Shown piece after piece: positions 52,164 to 64,000 of a stretch of 64,000 nucleotides of DNA (the first letter of the stretch is position 1; each line of letters starts with the position of its first letter). The position numbers were made by a program, and so were the translations under genes. This DNA comes from Limnoperna fortunei. Its lineage: Eukaryota; Mollusca; Bivalvia; Mytilida; Modiolidae. The DNA is taken from the NCBI GenBank assembly GCA_944474755.1, contig OX104119.1, positions 2,839,075 to 2,903,074 on the forward strand, written 5' to 3'. The notes beneath the pieces were generated by a model. It had not been told where the DNA came from. It saw nothing but the letters and a program-made list of their open reading frames with translations, and did no database searches.

Positions 52164-54499
52164 CTATACAACGACCAAACAAACAGGTCTAACACCTTTA
52201 TCAATACAACTGACCACATAAACAGGTCTAATACTGATTACCATACAACTGTTCACATAAACAGGTCTAATACTGATAACCATACAGCTGACAACATCAA
52301 CAGGTCTAATACTAATTACCATACAACTGACCACATGAACAGGTCTAATACTGATTACCATACACTTGACCACATAAACAAGGCTTATACTGATGTCCAT
52401 ACAACTGAAAACATAAAAAGGTCTTATAATGATTACTATACAGCTGACGACATAAACAGGGCTAATACTGATTACTACCATACAACTGATAACAAAAGCA
52501 GGTCTAATACTGATTCCCATACAGCTGACAACATAAACAGGTCTAATACTGATTGCCATACAGCTGACAAAATAAACAGGTCTATTACTGATTACCATAC
52601 AACTGATCACATAAACAGATCTTATACTGATTACCATACAACTGTTCACATAAACAGGTCTAATACTGATTACCATACGGATGATAACATACATAGGTCT
52701 AATACTGATAACCATACAGATGACAACATAAATTGGTCTATTACTGATTACCATACAACTGATTACATCAGCAGGTCTAATACTGATTACCATACAACTG
52801 ATTACATAAACAGGTCTTATATTGATTATCATACAACTGAACACATAAACCGTTCCAAATATGATTACCATACATCTGACCACATAAACAGGTCTTATAC
52901 TTATTATCATACAACTGAACACATAAACCGTCCCAATTCTGATTACCATACAACTGACTACATAAACGGGTCTAATATTGATTACCATACATCTGACCAC
53001 ATACACAGGTCTAATACTGATTACTATACAACTGACAAAACAAACATGTCTAACACTAATATCCATACAACTGACCACATACACAGGTCTAATACTTATT
53101 ACCATACAACTGACCACATAAACAGGTCTAATACTGTTTACCATACAAGTGAACGCATACTCAGGTCTAATACTGATAAACATACAACTGACCACATAAA
53201 CAGGTCTAATATTGATTACCATACAACTGACCACATAAATAGGTCTAATACTGGTTACCATCCAACTGGCCATATAAACAGGTCTAATACTGATTACAAT
53301 ACAACTGACCACATAAACAGGTCTAATACTGATTACCATACAACTGACCACATAAACAGGTCTAATACTGATGACCATACAACTGACCATATAAACAGGA
53401 CAAATACTGATAACCATACAACTGACCACATAAACAGGTCTAATACTGATTACCATACAAGTCAACGCATACTCAGGTCTAATACTGATTACCATACAAC
53501 TGACGACATAAACAGGTCTAATATTGATTACCATACAACTGACAAAACAAACAGATCTAACACTAATATCCATTCAACTGACCAAATACACAGGTCTAAT
53601 ACTGATTACCATACAACTGACCACATAAACAGGTCGAATACTGATTACCGTATATCTGACCACATACACAGGTCGGATACTGATTACCATACAAGTGACC
53701 ACATACACAGGTCTTATACTGATTACCATACCAGTGAACACATAAACAGGTCGAATACTGATTACTATGCATCTGACCACATAAACCGTTCCAATTGTGA
53801 TTAACATACATCTTACCACATAAACAAGGCTAATACTGATTACCATACAACTGATCACATAAACAGGTCTAATACTGATTACCATACAACTGACCATATA
53901 AACAGGTCTAATACTGATTACTATACAAGTGGCCACATACACAGGTCTAATACTGATTATCATACAACTGAACACATAAACCATTCCAATTCTAATTACC
54001 ATACAACTGATTACATAAACAGGTCAAATATTGATTATCATACAACTGAACACATAAACCGTTCCAATTCTGATAACCATACAACTCACCACAAAAATAG
54101 GTCTAATACTGATTACCATACAAGTTAACGCATACTCAGGTCTAATACTGATTACCATACAACTGACTACATAAACAGGTCTAATATTGATTACCATACA
54201 ACTGACAAAACAAACAGGTCTAACATACAACTGACCACATACAAAGGTCTAACACTGATTACCATACAACTGACCACATAAACAGGTCGAATACTGATTA
54301 CCGTATATCTGACCACATACACAGGTCGGATACTGATTACCATACAAGTGACCAGATACACAGGTCTTATACTGATTACCATACAAGTGAACACATAAAC
54401 AGGTCGAATACTGATTACTATGCATCTGACCACATAAACCGTTCCAATTCTGATTACCATACATCTTACCACATAAACAGGTCTTATACTGATTACCAT
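52164..54499 (+). repeat. Superunit of the copy B array, first copy
   Basis: Landmark TACACTTGACCACATAAA at 52361 recurs at 57869 and 61249. The left part matches 57672 onward at offset 5,508 and the right part (53574-54499) matches 58770-59695 at offset 5,196. The first and third superunits are collinear at 8,888 bp at both ends. A relative lies in copy A near 19743. Confidence 0.85.
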
Positions 54500-57400
54500 T
54501 TAGCTGACCACATACACAGGTCTAATATTGATTACCATACATCTGACCACATACACAGGTCTAATACTGATTACTATACAACTGATAAAACAAACATGTC
54601 TAACACTAATATCCATACAACTGAACACATACAAAGGTCTAATACTGATAACCATACCACTGACCACATACAAAGGTCGGATACTGATTACCATACAAAT
54701 GACCACATAAACAGGTCTAATACTGATTTCCATACAGATGACTACATAAAAAGGTGTGATACTGATTACCATACAACTGACCACATAAACAGGTCTAATG
54801 CTGATTTCCATACAACTGACCACATAGACAGATCTAATACTGATTACCATACAACTCACCACATACACAGGTCTAATACTGATTACCAAACAACTGAAAA
54901 AAATAAATGGCCTTGTACTAATTACCAGGCAACTGACCACATCAACAGGTCTAATGCTGATTGCCATACAACTGACCTTAAAAACAAATCTAATACTGAT
55001 TACAATACAACTAACCACATAAACAGGTCTAATACTGATTACCATACAACTGATCACAAAAACAGGTCTAATACTGATTACCATACAACTGACCTTAAAA
55101 CAGGCCTAATACTGATAACCATACAACTGGCCACATAAACAGGCCTAATACTGATTACCATACAACTGACAGCATAAACAGGTCTAATACTGATTACCAT
55201 ACAACTGACCACATTGACAGGTCTAATAATTGTTTCCATACAACTGACCACATACACAGGTCTAATACAGATTACCAAACAACTGAAAAAAATAAAAGGC
55301 CTAGTACTAATTACAGGCAACTGACTACATAAACATGTCTGATACTGATTACCATACAACTGACCATATAAACAGGTCTAATACTGATAACTATACAAGT
55401 GGCCACATACACAGGTCTAATACTGATTACCATACAATTGACCACATAAACAAATCTAATACTGATAACTATACGACTGACAACATAAACAGGTCTAATA
55501 CTGATTACCATACAAATGAACGCATACTCAGGTCTAATACTGATAACCATATAACTGACCATATAAACAGGTATAATACTGTTTACCATACAACTGACCA
55601 CATCAACAGGTCTAATACTGATTACCATCCAACTGACCACATAAACAGGTCTAATACTGTTTACCATACAACTGACCACATAAACAGGTCTAATACTGAT
55701 TACCATCCAACTGACCATATAAGCAGGTTTAATACTGATTATCATACAACTGACAACATAAACAGGTTTAATATTGATTACCATACAACTGACCACATAA
55801 ACAGGTTTAATACTGATTACCATACAACTGACCATATAAACAGGTCAAATACTGATAACCATACAACTGACCATATAAACAGGTCCAATACTGATTACTA
55901 TACAAGTGGCCACATACACTGGTCAAATACTGATTACCATAAAACTGAACACATAAACAGGTCTAATATTGATTACCATACATCTGACCACATACACAGG
56001 TCTAATTCTGATTGCTATACAACTGACAAAACAAACAGGTCTAACACTAATATCAATACAGCTGACCAAATACACAGGTCTAATACTGATTACCATACAA
56101 GTGAACGCATACTCAGGTCTAATACTGATTACCATACAACTAAACACACAAACAGGTCTAATATTGATGACCATACAACTCTAATACTGATTAGCATCCA
56201 ACTGACCATATAAACAGGTCTAATACAGTTTACAATACAACTGACCACATAAACAGGTCTAATACTGATTACCATACAACTGACAACATAAACAGGTCTA
56301 ATACTGATGACCATACAACTTACCCTATAAACAGGTCAAATACTGATAACCATACAACTGACCATATAAACAGGTCTAATACTGATTACTGTACAAGTGG
56401 CCACATACACAGGTCTAATACTGATTACCATACAAGTGAAAGCATACTCAGGTCTAATACTGATTAACATTCAGCTGACCACATAAAGAGGTCTAATACT
56501 GATTACCATACAACTGATCACATAAACAGGTCTAATACTGATTACCATACAACATATCACATAAACAAGTCTAATACTGATTACCATACAACTGACCACA
56601 TAAACAGGTCTAATACTGATTACCATACAACTGACAACATAAACAGGTCTAATACTGATTACCATAAACTGATCACATAAACAGGTCTAATACTGATTAC
56701 CATACAACGGACCTTAAAATAGGTCTAATACTGATAACCATACAACTGACCACACACACAGGTCTAATACTGATTACCATACAACTGACCACATACGCTG
56801 GTCTAATACTGATTACCATAGAACTGACCACATACACAGGTCGGATACTGATCACCATACAACTGACCACATAGAGAGGTATGATAATGATTACCATACA
56901 ACTGACAGCATAAACAGGTCTAATACTGATTACCATATAACTGACCACATTGACAGGTCTAATAATTGTTTCCATACAACTCACCACATACACAAGTCTA
57001 ATACTGATTACCAAACAACTGAAAAAAAATAAATGGCCTTCTACTAATTACCAGGCAACTGACCACATCAGCAGGTCTAATTCTGATTACCATATAACTG
57101 ACCTTAAAAACAGATCTAATACTGATTACAATACAACTAACCACATAAACAGGTCTAATACTGATTACCATACAACTGATCACATAAACAGGTCTAATAC
57201 TGATTACCATACAACTGACCACATTGACAGGTGTAATAATTATTTCCATACAAATGACCACATACACAGATCTAATACTGATTACCAAACAACTGAAAAA
57301 AATAAACGCCTTGTACTAATTACAGGCAACTGACTACATAAACATGTCTAATACTGATTAATATACAACTGACCATATAAACAGGTCGAATACTGATAAC

Positions 57401-57671
57401 TATACAAGTGGCCACATTCACAGGTCTAATACTGATTACCATACAACTGACCACATAAACAGGCCTTATACTGATTACCATACAAATGAACGCATACTCA
57501 GGTCTAATACTGAATACCATACAACTGACCACATGCAAAGGTCGGATACTGATTACCATACATCTGACCACATAAACCGTCCATTTCTGATTACCATACA
57601 ACTGAACACATCAACAGGTCTTATACTGATTACCGTATATCTGACCACATACAAGGGTCTAATACTGATTA

Positions 57672-59695
57672 CTATACAACGACCAAACAAACAGGTCTAA
57701 CACCTTTATCCATACAACTGACCACATAAACAGGTCTAATACTGATTACCATACAACTGTTCACATAAACAGGTCTAATACTGATAACCATACAGCTGAC
57801 AACATCAACAGGTCTAATACTAATTACCATAAAACTGACCACATGAACAGGTCTAATACTGATTACCATACACTTGACCACATAAACAAGGCTTATACTG
57901 ATGACCATACAACTGAAAACATAAAAAGGTCTTATACTGATTACTATACAGCTGACGACATAAACAGGGCTAATACTGATTACTACCATACAACTGATAA
58001 CAAAAGCAGGTCTAATACTGATTCCCATAATGCTGACAACATAAACAGGTCTAATACTGATTACCATACAGCTGACAAAATAAACAGGTCTATTACTGAT
58101 TACCATACAACTGATCACATAAACAGATCTTATACTGATTACCATACAACTGTTCACATAAACAGGTCTAATACTGATTACCATACGGATGATAACATAC
58201 ATAGGTCTAATACTGATAACCATACAGATGACAACATAAATTGGTCTATTACTGATTACCATACAACTGATTACATCAGCAGGACTAATACTGATTACCA
58301 TACAACTGATTACATAAACAGGTCTTATATTGATTATCATACAACTGAACACATAAACCGTTCCAATTATGATTACCATACATCTGACCACATAAACAGG
58401 TCTTATACTTATTATCATACAACTGAACGCATAAACCGTTCCAATTCTGATTACCATACAACTGACTACATAAACGGGTCTAATATTGATTACCATACAT
58501 CTGACCACATACACAGGTCTAATACTGATTACTATACAACTGACAAAACAAACATGTCTAACACTAATATCCATACAACTGACCACATACACAGGTCTAA
58601 TACTTATTACCATACAACTGACCACATAAACAGGTCTAATACTGATTACCATACAAGTGAACGCATACTCAGGTCTAATACTGATAAACATACAACTGAC
58701 CACATAAACAGGTCTAATATTGATTACCATACAACTGACCACATAAATAGGTCTAATACTGGATACCATCCAACTGGCCATATAAACAGGTCTAATACTG
58801 ATTACAATACAACTGACCACGTAAACAGGTCGAATACTGATTACCGTATATCTGACCACATACACAGGTCGGATACTGATTACCATACAAGTGACCACAT
58901 ACACAGGTCTTATACTGATTACCATACCAGTGAACACATAAACAGGTCGAATACTGATTACTATGCATCTGACCACATAAACCGTTCCAATTGTGATTAA
59001 CATACATCTTACCACATAAACAAGGCTAATACTGATTACCATACAACTGATCACATAAACAGGTCTAATACTGATTACCATACAACTGACCATATAAACA
59101 GGTCTAATACTGATTACTATACAAGTGGCCACATACACAGGTCTAATACTGATTATCATACAACTGAACACATAAACCATTCCAATTCTAATTACCATAC
59201 AACTGATTACATAAACAGGTCAAATATTGATTATCATACAACTGAACACATAAACCGTTCCAATTCTGATAACCATACATCTCACCACAAAAACAGGTCT
59301 AATACTGATTACCATACAAGTTAACGCATACTCAGGTCTAATACTGATTACCATACAACTGACTACATAAACAGGTCTAATATTGATTACCATACAACTG
59401 ACAAAACAAACAGGTCTAACATACAACTGACCACATACAAAGGTCTAACACTGATTACCATACAACTGACCACATAAACAGGTCGAATACTGATTACCGT
59501 ATATCTGACCACATACACAGGTCGGATACTGATTACCATACAAGTGACCAGATACACAGGTCTTATACTGATTACCATACAAGTGAACACATAAACAGGT
59601 CGAATACTGATTACTATGCATCTGACCACATAAACCGTTCCAATTCTGATTACCATACATCTTACCACATAAACAGGTCTTATACTGATTACCAT
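57672..59695 (+). repeat. Superunit of the copy B array, second copy, lacking 312 bp
   Basis: Compared with the first superunit it is shorter by 5,508 minus 5,196 = 312 bp, exactly eight monomers. The missing part lies around 58815, where a CACGTAAACAGGTCGAATAC monomer joins pieces that are apart in the first superunit (53355-53640). Confidence 0.85.
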
Positions 59696-61039
59696 TTAGC
59701 TGACCACATACACAGGTCTAATTTGGATTACCATACATCTGACCACATACACAGGTCTAATACTGATTACTATACAACTGATAAAACAAACATGTCTAAC
59801 ACTAATATCCATACAACTGACCACATACAAAGGTCTAATACTGATAACCATACCACTGACCACATACAAAGGTCGGATACTGATTACCATACAAATGACC
59901 ACATAAACAGGTCTAATACTGATTTCCATACAGACGACTACATAAAAAGGTGTGATACTGATTACCATACAACTGACCACATAAACAGGTCTAATGCTGA
60001 TTACCATACAGCTGACCACATAAACAGGCCTATTACTAATTACAATACAGCTGACTACATAAACAGGTGTAACACTGATTACCATACAACTGACCACATT
60101 AACAGGTCTAATACTTATTACCATACAACTGATCACATAAACAGGTCTAATACTGATTACCATACTACTGACCACATAAACAGGTCTAATACTGATTACC
60201 ATACAACTGTTCACATAAACAGGTCTAAAACTGATTACCGTACAGCTGACAACATCAAAAGGTCTAATACTGATTACCATACAACTGAGCACATGAACAG
60301 GTCTAATACTGATTACCATACAACTGACCACATAATCAGGGCTCATACTGATGACCATACAACTGAAAACATAAAAAGGTCTTATTCTGATTACCATACA
60401 GCTGACAACATAAACAGGACTAATACTGATTACCATACAACTGACCTTAAAACAGGTCTAATACTGATAAACATACAACTGACCACATAAACAGGCCTAA
60501 TACTGATTACCATACAACTGACAACATAAACAGGTCTAATACTGATTACCATACAACTGACCACATTGACAGGTCTAATAATTATTTCCATACAAATGAC
60601 CACATACACAGATCTAATACTGATTACCAAACAACTGAAAAAAATAAACACCTTGTACTAATTACAGGCAACTGACTACATAAACATGTCTAATACTGAT
60701 TAATATACAACTGACCATATAAACAGGTCGAATACTGATAACTATACAAGTGGCCACATACACAGGTCTAATACTGATTACCATACAACTGACCACATAA
60801 ACAGGTCTTATACTGATTACCATACAAATGAACGCATACTCAGGTCTAATACTGATAACCATACAACTGACCACATAAACAGGTCTAATACTGAATACCA
60901 TACAACAGACCACATGCAAAGGTCGGATACTGATTACCATACATCTGACCACATAAACCGTCCCTTTCTGATTACCATACAACTGAACACATCAACAGGT
61001 CTTATACTGATTACCGTATATCTGACCACATACAAGGGT

Positions 61040-63387
61040 CTAATACTGATTACTATACAACGACCAAACAAACAGGTCTAACACCTTTATCCATACAACT
61101 GACCACATAAATGGTCTAATACTGATTACCATACAACTGTTCATATAAACAGGTCTAATACTGATAACCATACAGCTGACAACATCAACAGGTCTAATAC
61201 TAATTACCATACAACTGACCACATGAACAGGTCTAATACTGATTACCATACACTTGACCACATAAACAAGGCTTATACTGATGACCATACAACTGAAAAC
61301 ATAAAAAGATCTTATACTGATTACTATACAGCTGACGACATAAACAGGACTAATACTGATTACTACCATACAACTGATAACAAAAGCAGGTCTAATACTG
61401 ATTCCCATACAGCTGACAACATAAACAGGTCTAATACTGATTACCATACAGCTGACAAAATAAACAGGTCTATTACTGATTACCATACAACTGATCACAT
61501 AAACAGATCTTATACTGATTACCATACAACTGTTCACATAAACAGGTCTAATACTAATTACCATACGGATGATAACATACATAGGTCTAATACTGATAAC
61601 CATACAGATGACAACATAAATTGGTCTATTACTGATTACCATACAACTGATTACATCAGCAGGTCTAATACTGATTACCATACAACTGATTATATAAACA
61701 GGTCTTATATTGATTATCATACAACTGAACACATAAACCGTTCCAATTATGATTACCATACATCTGACCACATAAACAGGTCTTATACTTATTATCATAC
61801 AACTGAACACATAAACCGTTCCAATTCTGATTACCATACAACTGACTACATAAACGGGTCTAATATTGATTACCATACATCTGACCACATACACATGTCT
61901 AATACTGATTACTATACAACTGACAAAACAAACATGTCTAACACTAATATCCATACAACTGACCACATACACAGGTCTAATACTTATTACCATACAACTG
62001 ACCACATAAACAGGTCTAATACTGATTACCATACAAGTGAACGCATACTCAGGTCTAATACTGATAAACATACAACTGACCACATAAACAGGTCTAATAT
62101 TGATTACCATACAACTGACCACATAAATAGGTCTAATACTGGTTACCATCCTACTGGCCATATAAACAGGTCTAATACTGATTACAATACAACTGACCAC
62201 ATAAACAGGTCTAATACTGATTACCATACAACTGACCACATAAACAGGTCTAATACTGATGACCATACAACTGACCATATAAACAGGTCAAATACTGATA
62301 ACCATACAACTCACCACATAAACAGGTCTAATACTGATTACCATACAACTGACCACATAAACAGGTCTAATACTGAATACCATACAAGTTAACGCATACT
62401 CAGGTCTAATACTGATTGCCATACAACTGACGACATAAACAGGTCTAATATTGATTACCATACAACTGACAAAACAAACAGATCTAACACTAATATACAT
62501 ACAACTGACCAAATACACAGGTCTAATACTGATTACCATACAACTGACCACATACACAGGTAGGATACTGATTACCATACAAGTGACCACATACACAGAT
62601 CTTATACTGATTACCATACAAGTGAACACATAAACAGGTCGAATACTGATTACTATGCATCTGACCACATAAACCGTTCCAATTGTGATTAACATACATC
62701 TTACCACATAAACAAGGCTAATACTGATTACCATACAAATGATCACATAAACAGGTCTAATACTGATTACCATACAACTGACCATATAAACAGGTCTAAT
62801 ACTGATTACTATACAAGTGGCCACATACACAGGTCTAATACTGATTATCATACAACTGAACACATAAACCATTCCAATTCTAATTACCATACAACTGATT
62901 ACATAAACAGGTCAAATATTGATTATCATACAACTGAACACATAAACCGTTCCAATTCTGATAACCATACAACTCACCACAAAAACAGGTCTAATACTGA
63001 TTGCCATACAAGTAAACGCATACTCAGATCTAATACTGATTACCATACAACTGACTACATAAACAGGTCTAATATTGATTACCATACAACTGACAAAACA
63101 AACAGGTCTAACATACAACTGACCACATACAAAGGTCTAACACTGATTACCATACAACTGACCACATAAACAGGTCGAATACTGATTACCGTATATCTGA
63201 CCACATACACAGGTCGGATACTGATTACCATACAAGTGACCAGATACACAGGTCTTATACTGATTACCATACAAGTGAACACATAAACAGGTCGAATACT
63301 GATTACTATGCATCTGACCACATAAACCGTTCCAATTCTGATTACCATACATCTTACCACATAAACAGGTCTTATACTGATTACCAT
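61040..63387 (+). repeat. Superunit of the copy B array, third copy
   Basis: Offset 3,380 bp from the second superunit at the left landmark (57843 to 61223) and 3,692 bp at the right (59387 to 63079); the 312-bp difference is the block that the second copy lacks. It continues beyond 63387 with domain II monomers to the window end. Confidence 0.85.
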
Positions 63388-64000
63388 TCAGCTGACCACA
63401 TACACAGGTCTAATATTGATTACCATACATCTGACCACATACACAGGTCTAATACTGATTACTATACAACTGATAAAACAAACATGTCTAACACTAATAT
63501 CCATACAACTGACCACATACAAAGGTCTAATACTGATAACCATACCACTGACCACATACAAAGGTCGATACTGATTACCATACAAATGACCACATAAACA
63601 GGTCTAATACTGATTTCCATACAGATGACTACATAAACAGGTGTGATACTGATTACCATACAACTGACCACATAAACAGGTCTAATGCTGATTACCATAC
63701 AGCTGACCACATAAACAGGCCTATTACTGATTACAATACAGCTGACTATATAAACAGGTGTAACACTGATTACCATACAACTGACCACATTAACAGGTCT
63801 AATACTTATTACCATACAACTGATCACATAAACAGGTCTAATACTGATTACCATACTACTGACCACATAAACAGGTCTAATACTGATTACCATACAACTG
63901 ATCACATAAACAGGTCTAATACTGATTACCATACTACTGACCACATAAACAGGCCTAAAACTGATTACCATACAGCTGACAACATCAACAGGTCTAATAC

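Larger units (their letters stand above)
43345..64000 (+). repeat. Large tandem unit, copy B, cut by the window end
   Basis: It starts abruptly inside the first 121-bp repeat unit, directly after a satellite monomer, and repeats the order of copy A. The 20.7 kb present covers everything up to part of the 39-bp array. The propeller coding exon is not included except for the last few degenerate codons. Confidence 0.9.
47890..64000 (+). repeat. 39-bp A/C-rich satellite array, copy B (continues past the window)
   Basis: Same monomer as copy A. The first 4 kb follow copy A domain I; from about 52 kb the higher-order arrangement is different. The A-run marker monomer returns near 54895, 55283, 57018, 57293 and 60630, so domain I and domain II blocks alternate here, unlike in copy A. 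The right end is not reached. Confidence 0.95.

Noticed and set aside
57672..59198. Long open frames on both strands of the 39-bp array (up to about 508 codons) as genes
   Set aside because: They follow directly from a stop-free monomer whose length is a multiple of three; they overlap each other on opposite strands, lack start context and splice structure, and are broken by frequent frameshift variants.
12249..64000. Telomeric or subtelomeric simple repeat
   Set aside because: No TTAGGG-type units are present. A pericentromeric or subtelomeric location is possible but cannot be told from this sequence.

Overview
The window is eukaryotic genomic DNA, most likely from a marine bivalve mollusc. 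The grounds are AT-rich sequence with spliced exons, a tRNA-derived SINE with an ATCAATCAATC-type tail, a Roc-COR type protein, and a B-box/NHL protein of the expanded molluscan TRIM-like kind. The species call is inference; nothing here is bacterial or viral.

Layout. Positions 1-7647 are a genic region on the + strand. A COR-domain exon (504-1718) is followed by two short candidate exons (2788 or 2795-2809, and 4198-4259) and a terminal exon encoding a B-box zinc finger plus an NHL-type beta-propeller (6777-7647). Reading phases allow all of these to be one gene, giving an unusual Roc-COR/B-box/NHL fusion. The introns carry several unrelated tandem repeats (72 bp, 51 bp, about 30 bp) and a SINE.

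From 7597 the sequence becomes almost entirely repetitive. In order there is a 121-bp tandem repeat that starts inside the last codons of the propeller gene, an AT-rich spacer, a 271-bp foldback element, a G/T-rich 25-bp minisatellite, a 106-140-bp array derived from it, and about 31 kb of a 39-bp A/C-rich satellite. At 43345 the whole series starts again, beginning in the middle of the 121-bp repeat, and runs off the window in the second 39-bp array. So 7625-43344 and 43345-64000 are two copies of a roughly 35.7-kb unit, either a macrosatellite or large tandem duplication, or two haplotypes joined by assembly.

Inside the 39-bp arrays there are several layers of duplication: 312 bp (exactly eight monomers), 2,880 bp, about 10.9 kb in copy A, and 5.2-5.5 kb and 8,888 bp in copy B. 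The monomer length is a multiple of three and one frame per strand lacks stops, so the arrays produce many long open frames on both strands. I read these as by-products of the repeat, not genes. The only protein-coding sequence I support is in the first 7.65 kb.
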